From Phoenix dactylifera (taxonomy: Eukaryota; Streptophyta; Magnoliopsida; Arecales; Arecaceae): 64,000 bases of DNA. Under the pieces are notes generated by a model. That model worked only from the letters and a program-made list of their open reading frames with translations. It did no database searches and had not been told where the DNA came from. Positions 52,501 through 62,964 of the stretch are shown piece by piece (position 1 is the first letter of the stretch; each line of letters begins with the position of its first letter). The translations under genes and the position numbers were made by a program. Location of the stretch: assembly GCF_009389715.1 (NCBI RefSeq), contig NC_052399.1, forward strand, positions 13,457,646-13,521,645. The letters run 5' to 3'.

Positions 52501-52705
52501 TCCATAGTGGAATCCTCTCTCCATTTTGAAATGTTGTTTTCATGATCACAACTAATGAACACTATTCATGTTGATTTGCAATGACAGATATATGACTGAG
52601 GTGCGATGTCTGGCCCTCCCACAGAATCAAACTGAGCCTGTTTACCGAGGTTTCCGAGAACTTGAAGAAAAGCTGATGTCCCCTTCTTCTTTTCAGCTAT
52701 TTTGA
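34546..52705 (+). CDS. NUP155: Nucleoporin NUP155 (inner-ring scaffold of the nuclear pore)
   Basis: Large scaffold nucleoporin of the inner ring, orthologous to Arabidopsis NUP155. Thirteen exons join in frame at GT-AG sites: 34546-34704, 37209-37378, 37811-37937, 39897-40159, 40258-41881, 41957-42169, 42540-42787, 42900-43323, 44166-44368, 44505-44859, 47353-47571, 47828-48156 and 52588-52705. They total 1,484 codons with the stop, the usual size for plants. The N-terminal beta-propeller (about residues 80-510) shows ERYNAAGGEGTALCG, ASVDNSLFLWRFDKW, YTIPSDGVTMTC and IFLAGRDGHIYE. The alpha-solenoid follows, with QIEDFFNRFGAGEAAAMC, LLARYYVLKRQH, QLYNEYAVPFKLWE, YSGDADSKIVRETWARL and PNLRLRLLRSVLVILREWAMS. 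The last exon encodes YMTEVRCLALP and the end of the protein. The start MAWEDEVIGPDVASAGLLVS matches the family. Large introns 1, 3, 10 and 12 inflate the gene to 18 kb. Confidence 0.96.
34686..35165. repeat. Degenerate tandem array copying the exon 1/intron 1 boundary
   Basis: Four diverged units start near 34,686, 34,827, 34,984 and 35,121, with spacing of about 137-157 bp. The first unit includes the end of NUP155 exon 1 (CTCCTCCCATCC...GAG) and its donor. Each unit carries a CTCCTCCCATC-like opening; the first two then share a TGTGCATTCTA phrase, matched only as GGGCATTCG in the third. Units also share GAACTGAT-like and CATCAAGAAAAGAAAA phrases. Copy 2 has GC at the donor position, copy 3 has lost it, and copy 4 keeps GAGGTATTT. 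Confidence 0.7.
35421..36457. mobile_element. Non-autonomous hAT transposon (Tip100-like ends) in NUP155 intron 1
   Basis: The 1,037-bp element starts CAGGGGCGGCCC and ends with the inverted GGGCCGGCCCTG (11 of 12 match). It is flanked by a perfect 8-bp target duplication GCTGCAAA at 35413-35420 and 36458-36465. An 8-bp duplication with CAGGGGCGG-type ends is diagnostic of the hAT superfamily and resembles the Tip100 clade. Subterminal GGCCTAAGGCG and CCTTAGGCGACC are also inverted. It contains no transposase frame. Two 116-bp direct copies (from 35,851 and 35,967) lie inside. Confidence 0.88.
35851..36055. repeat. 116-bp direct duplication inside the hAT element
   Basis: TCAAGTGAG...AACATCACGGCACAGCAGCC occurs twice with period 116 and few mismatches. 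The second copy is cut short before the unit repeats fully. Confidence 0.85.
38851..38906. repeat. 15-bp minisatellite in NUP155 intron 3
   Basis: About 3.5 units of TTCTTGTTGCTATTG lie in an otherwise AT-rich intron. Confidence 0.8.
39271..39498. mobile_element. CAAGG-type MITE copy 1 (NUP155 intron 3)
   Basis: The 228-bp element starts CATGGTTC and ends GAACCTTG (one mismatch as an inverted pair). It is flanked by TGGCATAC (39263-39270) and GGGCATAC (39499-39506), an 8-bp target duplication with one change. The interior is rich in GGTACC- and GGTATTGG-like near-palindromes. No coding. Confidence 0.75.
42337..42475. mobile_element. CAAGG-type MITE copy 2 (NUP155 intron 6)
   Basis: The 139-bp element has inverted ends CAAGGATTTTGATACTGG and, from the right, CAAGGTTTTCGATACCGG (15 of 18 match). 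The perfect 8-bp target duplication GTATGCTT lies at 42329-42336 and 42476-42483. It fills over a third of the 370-bp intron. The TIR and 8-bp duplication point to hAT-type mobilisation. Confidence 0.9.
43324..44165 (+). other. NUP155 intron 8 with an unexplained open segment
   Basis: The segment 43889-43987 is bounded by TTTTAG and GGAAAG|GTTAAT and stays open in one frame (SGRKETPNRWDELD...). Spliced between the neighbouring exons in the NUP155 frame, however, it meets TGA. It also has no counterpart in NUP155 proteins I know. It is treated here as intronic. Confidence 0.35.
46302..46354. repeat. Short tandem duplication in NUP155 intron 10
   Basis: TTTTGATACTCAAGGCAAA occurs twice, about 27 bp apart. 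Otherwise intron 10 (44860-47352) is AT-rich, without a visible gene. Confidence 0.7.
47640..47805. repeat. Tandem duplication forming most of NUP155 intron 11
   Basis: Two diverged units of about 85 bp share GTGATGGTG and CACATGGA plus the phrase GAGAC(C/T)TGT...CTGC(T/A)TC. Together they make up about 165 of the 256 intron bases. Confidence 0.65.
49063..49925. mobile_element. Diverged GGCAAACGA-ended short transposon in NUP155 intron 12
   Basis: The left side reads GATGGCAAACGAACAAGCTG followed by repeated CTCGAGCT/AGCTCATG words. The right side carries AGCTCGAGCTGACC and ends AGCTTGTTTCCACCC. The ends form an imperfect inverted pair of a layout common in angiosperm non-autonomous DNA elements. 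The interior (about 49,480-49,760) is pyrimidine-rich and may be a nested insertion. Exact ends and target duplication were not resolved. Confidence 0.5.
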
Positions 52706-52994
52706 TGTCCTTATCATTATTTGCGGAATTTGTGTAAGTTATCTCAGTGCATGTATTCATACAAGAATCAAAATTTGTTTGTTATCTATGTGAAGAGGTC
52801 AGGAATTCAGCAACTGCATTTTTCCATGTGTGATATGGTTCAGCTTTCTACACCTCCCACTAAGATAAGCAAACAGGCATTATTCTATACTTCTGTTTGG
52901 TTATGATGCTACAAACATATTAGACAAGCAGTTTGCTTGTGCATGATGGTACCATTTTAGAAAAGATGAATCATCATCAGCATCAACTTTTTCC

Positions 52995-53560
52995 TAGAGA
53001 TGTTCCATTTTTGGTTGAATCATTATCATCATCATCATGTTGCTGTTCCATTCTAATATTCATCCCTTTTTTTTTCTAGAGATGTTCCATTCTTGGTTGA
53101 TTTCTCTTTTCTGGATATGTTCTCTTCTTGGTTTATTTAGTTTTCAGAAGGGATAAGGTCAAGTTGATTCTAGAGATGTTCTTAGTTGAATTATTTTTCT
53201 TTCTAGAGATGCATTCTTTGTTGATTTGGCCTTTCAGAAGGGATAAGGTTAAAATAGGGAGAACTCCAAAACACAGCATTCCGGCCGACTCTGACTCCAG
53301 TTGGTATCATCACCACCTTTTCTTCTATTGATGTTCCACTCTTGGTTGGATCATCATCTTTTTTTTTTTTAGAGACGTTTCATTCTTGATTGATTTGGTT
53401 TCTAAAAATGGATAAAGTTAAGCCTTCGCTTTATAGTTGTAGTGATAATACATACTAGCAACTATGTTGCAAGCCGGTATCATCATCATACTTTTTCATC
53501 ATTTTTCTTGAGATATTCCATTCATGGTTGATTTGGCTTTGAAAAGGGATGACGTTGAAT
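52995..53560. repeat. Degenerate minisatellite, about seven copies
   Basis: Scattered copies of TAGAGATGTTCCATTCTTGG followed by a TTGATTTGG-like phrase start near 52,996, 53,079, 53,171, 53,205, 53,326, 53,371 and 53,511. Several continue into TCAGAAGGGATAAGGTTAA or a variant. Spacing is irregular (about 35-140 bp), so the array has decayed. Confidence 0.7.
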
Positions 53561-53727
53561 CTTAGATCTATTTTTGATATAGCTATATTTACTAAAATAG
53601 AGCATATGTGCGATATACGTTACACCTTGTATTAATTCACGACTGGATGTGTGGCTCAGGTAGCATTGCGTCAGAAAAGTAGCCAATGGCTTAAGCAACA
53701 GATTCAATGCGAGGAAAAGTGAACGGA

Positions 53728-53728
<1 letters not shown>

Positions 53729-53752
<24 letters not shown>
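53729..53752. repeat. (CT)n microsatellite
   Basis: About 12 CT units between NUP155 and the convergent gene. Confidence 0.95.
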
Positions 53753-53759
<7 letters not shown>

Positions 53760-54814
53760 AAGGGAGGGAGGTGCACAATCAAGCAAGGATGGCTACATGG
53801 ATATCTAAAAGACCGAGGAAGTGATGGGCTCAGAAGAATTTACTATAGTAATTATTATACGTGGGAACTTTGGGATTTCACTCTCATGATACCGTCAAGC
53901 GGCTTGCAGAAAGAAATCCCACGGCCTCACGTTAGAACGAGTCTTCCTTAAACCACTGTGTTACTCGGAAACCAATAAAAAGAAAAAGAAAAAAAAAATA
54001 GTTGGTGCGCCCAACTCCATCATGCATCCAATAGAAATGTCCCAATCCAGCTTTCCGTTATATAATAGAATAAAGATAGAAAAAAGAGAAATATTAACTG
54101 CACTGCTCGGATACAAGTTTAAAATGGTTCTTATGTAAGCAACCTCCACTCTGTGAAATCAACATGAATTATCGTCAATATCCCCATAGAAGCATATTCT
54201 GATTTTGAAGTGTTGAAATGATTAATATTGATAGAAATATGCTACAGATCACCACCATTTTGCTGCTCGGTTCACCAGTCCTACATGGAAGCCTGTAATT
54301 AACTGAATAATGTATGAGCACCCCGACTGCCACTACTTAACCCTCGTGTACAGCACCAATCCCTGACAACCACACCAGACCAGTTAACTGGGCAATGAAT
54401 GGGCGGGTGGTACACTGTAATTCCATAAGCACCACAAATATTCAACTCACGAGGATTGGATCGAAAACAAGTCAGACAGAAAGCAAGCGGACATCTGGTT
54501 ATTAATTTAAAGCCACAGACCCACGGAAAACAAGAACAAAGCAACAGAAAAATGACTTCAGCCACCTGATGGCGAAGTTTTTAGAGAATGCCTACTTTTA
54601 AATTTGATTGGACAAAAATGTCCAACTATCATATTTACCGACCACTAAGCTGGCTTATTAGCTTATTTGCATCGTACCTGAAAGAAAAAATGATTAAAGT
54701 GGCAAAAATTTGTACTACCAAGAGTATACAAAATCTACATTTCCAGGAAGGAAGAATAAGGATGATGAACACTGACTCTGAAAAGATCCTAACAAGCCAG
54801 ATCAGTAAAATGGA

Positions 54815-57800
54815 TTACTTTCTTTGCCTCCTTGGTGCGAGCTCGGCTTCTATATGCTGGACTTCATATTTCAGCTCTTGTAGCACTCTTAACTTCGACT
54901 CATCTGTACTTTCACTAAGGAGACTCATGAGATGCTTCAGGCATGAAAGATACTCTGCCCTGACATCTGAAGCACTCAGCAACATCATCCGTGTTTGAGA
55001 CTGCACAGAGAACCCAATAGAAAAAAAAGACTAGTGATCTGTTAGTCATATCAACAGCTTAGTATCTTATAATGTAGAAAAAGGACGTTTCGCTTTTTCA
55101 ATCATTAAGTACGGAACTTGCATCACAAACAACAGCACATCATTGAATCAAGTGCCGAGAGGACATGCTGATAGGATGCATTACGAACTGAACAGTTTGT
55201 TCAAGATATCCAAATTAGACACGAAGTTGTTCTCCTTTTAGATTCCAAAACAGCAAAGCAGTTGGTCAAGATATTCCATAGAAACATATTTAAGAGTAGG
55301 GAAATGAAAACTATTATAAACAAATCAAGCACCTCAATTAAATAAAATAAACAAGAAGTCCCATGTAATCGATCTGGGGGCAGCTCTACATATCTAAAAC
55401 TTTGCCATGGGTTCCCACCAAAATGCAGATCCTCTGACACAGATGTGTCTCTAAATAATTTCACTTGCTATTTTTGTTTAGGTCTTCTTAGTTAATATTG
55501 CCTAACTACTCTACACAACTATCAACCCTTGATGCCTGAGGATTTTTGGCCTACATTGTCAGTGACTAGACCATCTCATGAGGCACCAACTAACCTAAAT
55601 TAACAGTCACACAACACATGATATGTACAACCACATGACTTATCCCACTCTATTGAAGATCAGCTTTGAGAATTGTACTTTGCCGTTTTCTTACTGAAAG
55701 CATATATATCACTGGTTCACTTGGTGCAGGAGTATCCTGAGCATCATGGACCCAATGCACTCAGTAAGTCAATCTTTGAAGAAACATGCCTTTTCCAGGA
55801 GCATGAGGGTTCCAGTTGCTCCTTCCACTACCGTAGTGTATCTACCTGACCTTGTAATAATATTTGTTTCTACAGAGAGCATAGAGTACCAGAACAATAC
55901 TCGTTAAAGCTGATTAGCAGAAGGGAATGGTGAAGGCATGCATTGCCTCCATAACCGGGGCCACCATCTTTTAGGAAAGAAAGAGATGCCATGTTCAAGG
56001 TAATAGAATAGAAATCCCCACAGGTTTTCTCTAACCAATTTAGTAGTGTCAGGCCTACTTTTGGCCAACTTAATTATAGGAAAACTCTTCTAAATTTCTT
56101 AACTTCATCACAATAAACAAAAAAATAGTAACATGACAACCTGACTATACTCAGAAATATGCTTAAATAAATCTGCAGAATGGTCTTCACAAAGGCAAAA
56201 GCTTTAAAAAAACAAAGAAGTACCTCTTTGAAGATTGAAACACACTCACGAAGAGCAAGTTCAGCCTCTGATGGAAATTCGCATGCCTCCTGAGTTTAGA
56301 CCGTACAATCACTGATTCAGTTAAAAATTGAAAAGACCAGACCAAGGTTCGGAAAGGAAGGCAAACTAAATCATGATGAGGATTGAAAGTGGAAAAGGAA
56401 ACAAACAAATGTACTTACTATGACTAATCAATAATACATAGATCACTAAACAGGCTGATGGATTACAGAATCTATTAACTGTTTTTGCAGAAATTATAAA
56501 ATTATAAGTCTCGTAGCTACTGTCCATACAACTTGGCTAGCATGTACTCAGAGTAACTGAATTGTGGCAGCAGACAGAACCCCACGACCAATGTAAGAAA
56601 TCTCATTCTAAATTTTGAAGTGTCAAGTTTGATACACGTTCATATCTGCATCAAACTGAACATGAAACTTCGGTACAGATCTCGAAGCATTCTGTGGAAA
56701 CTAGCTAGCGACAAGTGTAATAGGGTTTGCATGCATTGAAAGGAGAAACAATTTATTTTAATGTTTTTTCTAACCCATTCACATCTGATGTAGAAGTATA
56801 CAAGCCTAATCTGAATATCTTCTGGAAATTGGAAAAAAGAAAAGCAGTAAGTTCAATCAAAATTCCTCTTATGTTAATAAACATGTTACAAGATAGAAAC
56901 AATTCATATAAAACCTTAACAATTGACCTAACCCTAGACATCTCTTCGCTCAAATAACGATCTTGCAGTTCAAAAGTTTTCTGTATTTACAATCTTGTCT
57001 ATGTTGCAACAGGTTATGGCGATGGCATCTATTATATACAGAACTGAGAAAAATGATTTAATACTCTATTCAGCCACTTCAATGTTTGACAGAAAATTGA
57101 GTGTTTGGCTATCTGGACATTAATATCTATCGGGAGACATTACAGTTTTGTAAACAAGTTACTGAAGCGAATTAGTTCCCCGGACATGGAGAACACTACA
57201 TGCATATAATGCTTGAGCACGGTCCAACTTTCAGATTCTTGAAAACTAGAAAGTCAGTATCTACTATTTTAAGAAGTGATCTCTGCGGCCACATATAAAT
57301 GTGCCTCCTAACCACCTGGCACAGTGTCTAGGCCACCTTTGTATGGAGACAGGCTGCAGAGAGGAAACGGAATGTGGCCTGAATGAGCCGAATCCCCAGG
57401 TATGCAGCCTTATAAAAGCCAGGAACTGTATCCCAGTTAGAAAATAAGACTCATCACCTAAATAAAAACATTAAATATAATAACAATTATCCAATAAGAT
57501 ATTTTTTCCAAAAGAAAGAAGAAGAAGCGCTAAGAAACAGACCTTTGTTTCCAGTAATTCTTGCTTTGTAACTTCCAAAAGGCCAACAGCATCCAGAGAT
57601 TGCAGCTACATACAGAATGTATATACAATCAGGTTCCATAAACATGGTAAGTATAAACAGATGCTGAAAAGGCTGTAGTTTCAATATTTTAAGAACTTTC
57701 ATTCTGAAAGTCACCTATTTGGTACAGTAATCAATGCATCAACTATCTAATTCAATTGATGGTACACCGAATGCATCTTAGAGAGACTGGCACTGCATAG

Positions 57801-59414
57801 ACTTCTTAAACGTGCCCTCTTCTTCCTTTATTCTTATTCGAATATTCATATACTACAATCAACACTTGATTTTAAAAATGGAAACCAGGTTGTTCATTGC
57901 AGACATCTGCAAAAACACAGCATGTTGATTTTCAAAACATTTCTAGAATTATGTGTGTGAGAATCAGACCTAGGCAACATACTGCAAATTCAAGGATTTA
58001 AGTAGAAGTCCGTTGTACTGGCTAAAGAAAACCAGAGTGGTGAAGGTCCAGTAAGTATTATGCCCTTTGGTACCCAATTCTGGGCAAAACCAGGCTGAAC
58101 TCAGGGGTGTCAGGTGGTACCTACCAGTATCGAGTGGTACATAGTGGCATGTGCCGGTACTGCTCCAATATGATAGCAGTACCATGTCAAAACAGGTGGA
58201 GGATCCTTTCTCTGGCCTTTCCAATATTGGTCAGCACCAGTACCATACTGGCACACAATTGAAATGGATCTTGGTACAAAGATTTTAAAACTTGACGCAA
58301 ACTAACTATTCAAGTAAAAGATTACGAGATCCATTCTTGCTATTTAATAGATGGACAAGATAAATTTTCGATACTAAAATGGAACATCAACATACAGGTA
58401 ACAGTTTTACAGTTAAGTGGATGGCACGCCACCATAAATGACTGGTAGTCTCCAATTTTCCAGCTAATGTCATACAACATCAGAAGACAATGGATTGGAA
58501 AAGTTGTGTTCGACATTTCTTGCCGGTATGTATAAATAGACATTTGTGAATATTTTGGAAGCATGGTTTGATTCATTTAATTAGTTATACTAGAATATTG
58601 AAAGTAGAAGTAAACAGATGCATAGGTTTTCAACGACAAGAATATGGTAACATGTGCATCCATTTAATGTAAGTAATCATTATGGCCACACCAATCTATA
58701 GTACTAAAATATCATTCCCACCTTCAATCATATCAAGGAGCATTAGCAGAGCCAATCCATAATAAGAGATCCCAAGTAACTTTGCTTTTCTGAGGATCCT
58801 AAATGTTAAGGCTACTTATGATCTTGGTATCTTATTCTGATAAAGGGTGGCTTGACTTATACACCAACATTTATCAAGATTGAAGCAGCTTGATATTCAA
58901 TTTCCATTAGTTATCAAAATATAAGAATCTATTGCAAGGAGAAGTTTGGTATCACTTGACTTGAGAGAAGACAGCATTAGAAGAAATTCCCTTATTCATC
59001 AATAAAACTAGCGAATATAAATTATATAACCAAATTGAATTAATAAACAAAGTAATCATATTGTTAAAAACCATGGAGTCGAATTACGCAGGATCATAGA
59101 AATTTTTCAATGGCATAGTAAAAGAAAACTAAATAATAAAAAGGTTTTTTAAAAAATAGAGTACAATATATATTCACCAGTGCGATAAGCACTACATCAC
59201 AAAAGAGTCGAATTTTGTTGGCTAACAATTTTCAGTTGACATTATAACAGAAACCAGTCAACAATAAATATATTCATTAGATTATATAGTCCAACAGAAA
59301 CTGACCAGTATGATCAGAGCTACATGCTGATCCTTCTCAATTTCAGTAGGTGCACTATTACTTTGAAAGCTATTTCTGTTCTTGCTTGGATGGTCCAAAA
59401 CAGCCTTAGCTATC
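54815..59414 (-). CDS. Unrecognised gene, C-terminal four exons
   Basis: Four minus-strand exons join in frame at GT-AG sites: 59414-59306, 57605-57543, 56289-56224 and 55000-54815, ending at TAA. They give 140 residues. The first exon starts with the third base of a split codon, so coding continues upstream, but I could not place the preceding exon. A donor at 59488/59487 has a TAA in the required frame just before it. The peptide is helical and charged: AKAVLDHPSKNRNSF, then LQSLDAVGLLEVTKQELLETK, LALRECVSIFKE, LSCLKHLMSLLSE and VLQELKYEVQHIEAEL, with a basic tail RRQRK. That suggests a helical-repeat or coiled-coil C-terminus. I do not recognise the family. All three internal introns are phase 0. 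The exons look genuine; the upstream part of the gene is unresolved. Confidence 0.65.
57991..58294. mobile_element. CAAGG-type MITE copy 3 (intron of the unrecognised gene)
   Basis: About 304 bp between CAAGGATTTAAG and, inverted from the right, CAAGTTTTAAAATC. The interior is full of GGTACC, CCAGTACC and GTGCCGGTACTG words, as in the other copies. Flanks TGCAAATT and ACGCAAAC share GCAAA but are not a clean duplication, so the ends are less certain. Confidence 0.6.
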
Positions 59415-59756
59415 CTATAAAGGAAGGATAACCAGAAATAATACTTTGAGAAATAGAACAAATAGGTTGCAGACCCAAAACACATACCTACGAGTACAAG
59501 TTGGCAGAGGATAATTTATTTAAAGATGAAAATGCTAGAGATTAAACAATTACTGAACATGAAGCAGCTCCAAAATATGCATGTATGTTAGATCAGTTAA
59601 GTATGTGCACGTCACAAGAAAAATGGGAGGTACACTCAGGCTGAACCACCCAATATCTACAATGAGAAGTTTCTGAAAGGTGATCTGCTACTACCATATG
59701 CAAACATAGATACACACATTTACATAGATATACATGTATACCTATTACCAGGATAG

Positions 59757-59779
59757 ATACATACATACATACATACATA
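59757..59779. repeat. (ATAC)n microsatellite
   Basis: About five to six ATAC units. Confidence 0.9.
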
Positions 59780-60177
59780 GAAATTTACAATATTTAGATG
59801 CTCACATACATAAAAACTAGAATTTATAAACTAAAAACTGCCAAAGTCAAAGAAAATAGGAAACTTAAATCAAACCTGTACTATTGGCTGGGAGTTTACG
59901 ACAAATGGAACTCGTTATGAATGAAATTTAGCTGTAAATGCTTCTCACTAACTTGTCAGCCAGTAACATGTGTTTATTTTAATAACATCCGAAACTAAGT
60001 TACTCTAGCCTTTTTTTACATATTCTTACATATTATTAGGAAATGGTGAACCAAGTAACAACGATATCTTAGCACTTCCACATGGTTGATGAAAGCTAGG
60101 AGAAGCATGATTGTTTTTGTTCTTAGGACTACTATAGATATATCATGCCATTCTGATGCTACTTCAAACGTTTTAAT

Positions 60178-60419
60178 CAAAGTTCGTCGAACCGGTACCG
60201 AGACCCATACCGGTCGGCAACCGGTATGGTTCAATACTGGTTCGAACTGGATGGAACCGTCCAATTCCGGTTTGTTCCAGCCACATCCTATCAGGTTCCG
60301 GTCCCCTGGTTTGTTCCAGCCACATCCTATCAGGTTCCGGCCCCTAGGGGACCGGAACCGTTTTTCATTGGAGAACCGACCCAGTCGGAGAGCGGATTGG
60401 CTCGGTTCAGCAATCCTTG
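60178..60419. mobile_element. CAAGG-type MITE copy 4
   Basis: The 242-bp element starts CAAAGTTCGTCGAACCGG and ends with the inverse of CAAGGATTGCTGAACCGAG. It is flanked by GTTTTAAT (60170-60177) and GTTTTAAC (60420-60427), an 8-bp duplication with one change. The interior is GC-rich, with ACCGGTACCG and repeated TTCCGG. A 39-bp tandem duplication (TTTGTTCCAGCCACATCC..., from 60,271 and 60,310) is nearly perfect and therefore recent. Confidence 0.8.
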
Positions 60420-60449
60420 GTTTTAACTGTCTGGAAAAGATTAATTGCT

Positions 60450-60518
60450 GACTAAGTTACTCGTATGTGCCATGCACATATGGCTACGTTACTCGTATGT
60501 GTCATGCACATACGAATC
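60450..60518. repeat. 31-bp near-tandem duplication with palindrome
   Basis: GTTACTCGTATGTGCCATGC and GTTACTCGTATGTGTCATGC repeat in close tandem. The second copy contains CGTATGTGTCATGCACATACG, whose arms CGTATGTG and CACATACG are inverted around TCATG. Confidence 0.75.
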
Positions 60519-61514
60519 TTATCCTCTTTGATGGGAAGTACTAATCTTAATATGCACAGTTAATCAAACAAGCTTGCACCACACTCTTAACGTGCCAATA
60601 TACGAGGTCTCTCTCTCTCTCTCTTTTTGCAAGTTAGTGTAGCGGAATTATTTTTTCTGAAAAAATTGGATCAAAAGCATAGGCTTAACAAAAGAGCACC
60701 AGAGCAAGACTATCTCAAATAGCAGCAGCTCAAAAAGCATAGCATTACAAAAAATCATGTTCTAGTAATTAACGGAGAGGAATGGCTGAAAACTGCTAAA
60801 AGCTGCAACTCATTTTGCAGCAAATGCCACCAATACTTCCACTGGTTCTAGTGTTTATTTGATAGGCAAAACTGTTTCTAGGTGCCCTGTCTGTACCATG
60901 TCCGACTCCTTCTAGGAGTGATAAGAAGTTTTAGATAGTATATAAGAGAATGTAGAGTAGTAATTTCAATTTCAATTCAAGATTTTAAATTTGCTTATGA
61001 TTTTGTTTTCTTCTTGTATGCTATATAAACATAACACTATAGTACCCTATGGAAAAAGATTTTGATATTCATTTTTTAGACGAATAAAGTTCGAGAATTT
61101 GGAAGTTTTTTCACCAGTTATTTTTATGGTTGTAGAGTTGACACTTTTTGCCCCTCCTCACTCCTATTCTCCATTATTTTCTCTTTTTGCTTTAGAGAAT
61201 TTTTTGCATTAGATGATATAAGAGTGAGTCCATTCCTTTGATACCCGTGAAGATATGGAATTTGTTCTATAAATAAGCAAACAAAGAATATTTCTATTTC
61301 ATACTATTGAAAAGTAACATCAAACATTCTACTATATCAAGCATAAATCAGAGATTTTGGCATTAAAGAACAATCTGGAAGCAAAGGAGACCTTGACAAG
61401 TTATCCTCTATGATAAAAATAATTCAAAAAAATCAAGGAAAGAGAAATTCCATAATATTAAATCTTTCAAATCACTATTGACCACGTACAAGCCTAGAAG
61501 GTTACAACACTTAA

Positions 61515-62309
61515 GACCTCGTTTGGAAAAGCTTTTGGAAAGCCAAAAAGCACTTTCCATCCCTCCAAAAGAACTTTTGGATAGTATAGTGGTGTTTAGT
61601 AAAAAATCTAAAAGTTGTTTCAACTTTGCCAAAAAGCTTAAAAGGTCTGGACTCAAAAATAGAAAACTGAAAAAGTCTACTCGGGAGTTGTTCTCTGGCA
61701 AATGTCAGAAAGTTGTTTTGGCTTTTATGAAATTTTTGTGGTGACCAAAATGCTTATGAACAAATCTCATAATTATATTATTATACTATAAATACAGTAT
61801 ATTATATTATAAATATATTATATTATATTATAATAATATTATACTATATAATAGTATTTTAATGTGCAGTAGTACATTATTATATTGTATTATATCATAT
61901 TATATTATTATACTATATTATATAAAATTATATTACAATATTATATTACATTATGTTGCGTTATAATAATTTTATACTATGTAATAATACATTATTATAT
62001 TATATTATATCATATTATGTTATATCATTATGCTATATTATATAATATTGTATTACACTACATTATAATAATATTATATTATGCAATAATATGTAATATT
62101 TCATTGTATTATACTCTACTGTACAATACTATGCAATATTTTTTATTGTCGTTAGGTCATAATACTAAAAGCACTTTCTCAGTTTGGTTACTAAACACAT
62201 GTTAAAGTTTCCTAACACTTTAGAAATGTAATTACCAAACAACAAATAACTTTTTATAAAAACTTTACTTCCAAAAGCTCTTCTACCAACTGCAAGTCCA
62301 AACAAGGCC
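61515..62309. mobile_element. 795-bp TIR element with AT-satellite interior
   Basis: The left end GACCTCGTTTGG pairs with the inverted right end GGCCTTGTTTGG (10 of 12). Subterminal AAAAGC and GCTTTTGG words are also inverted, so the two ends could form a long hairpin. A TTA lies one base outside the left end and directly beside the right end. This suggests a Tourist/Harbinger-like element whose edge drifted, though a hAT origin is not excluded. No transposase; the interior is an ATTA-rich satellite-like run. Confidence 0.65.
61770..62150. repeat. ATTATATTAT-type low-complexity run
   Basis: About 380 bases of imperfect TATTA/TATAT words, almost free of G and C, form the centre of the TIR element. 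A frame across it (61885-62205) is all Ile/Tyr/Leu and is not a gene. Confidence 0.9.
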
Positions 62310-62964
62310 TTATTAGTATTTAGATGATAAACTTTAATTTTGGTATCTAGATCACCTTCTTACGTTATCCAAGAAAAAATGTTACACATCTCGCTTCATG
62401 ATAAATCTTCCAACATGGCTAAGTACAACCTAAAAACCTTGAAGGTTGCCACAATTTTTAGCATTTAGATGGTAAACTTTAGTTTTACTATTTAACTTTT
62501 AGTGTCTAAATCAGCTTCTTGCCATTATCCAAGAAGAAGGTTGCCACCAAGAATATCTCAAACACTACATGGATGTGCCGTGCAAATTGAACATGTCCAA
62601 TCTCAACTATTCCAAAAAATCGCTCGCTATAGTAAATTGATTCTCAGTTTATGCATGTGTATGTTCAATTTTAGCTTACATATACATTAACTTGGACCTA
62701 TAATCTCTTTTCTCTGCAATCAAACAACTTTAGCAATGGATATATTAGATTGACATAACGACATTATGTGGAGCTAAAAGTAGTCAAATTTCAAGAAAAA
62801 TATCGGAGGTTCGGCCAAACCTCTTTATTCCCATCCTTTAACTTAAACAGTCAATCAAAGAGAAGTTTAATCAAAAGATTGTATAGCTTACAGCAAACAG
62901 CCATTCACATGCTGAAAAAAAAAAATCTGAAAATCAATTATCTTCCCCCAAATTAAAGATGAGT

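Larger units (their letters stand above)
52706..54814. other. Convergent intergenic region after NUP155
   Basis: NUP155 3' UTR, then a degenerate minisatellite (52,995-53,560), a (CT)n run at 53,729-53,752, and AT-rich DNA up to the stop of the minus-strand gene. No additional gene is seen. The frames at 53961-54149 and 54299-54565 carry no signature. Confidence 0.4.
59415..62964. other. Region upstream of the unrecognised gene's first placed exon
   Basis: Presumably intron(s) of the minus-strand gene or its promoter. It contains an (ATAC)n run at 59,757-59,779, MITE copy 4, a palindrome-bearing 31-bp duplication at 60,450-60,518, and a 795-bp TIR element. No further coding exon was identified with confidence. 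Confidence 0.35.

Noticed and set aside
59488..59560. Exon candidate just upstream of the unrecognised gene's first placed exon
   Set aside because: The donor is good and the implied intron (73 bases) plausible, but the frame needed contains TAA with no acceptor after it.
60016..60264. 82-codon minus-strand frame
   Set aside because: Overlaps MITE copy 4, and its donor phase does not fit the next exon.
61885..62205. 106-codon frame rich in Ile, Tyr and Leu
   Set aside because: It is the translation of the ATTA/TATAT low-complexity core of a transposon.
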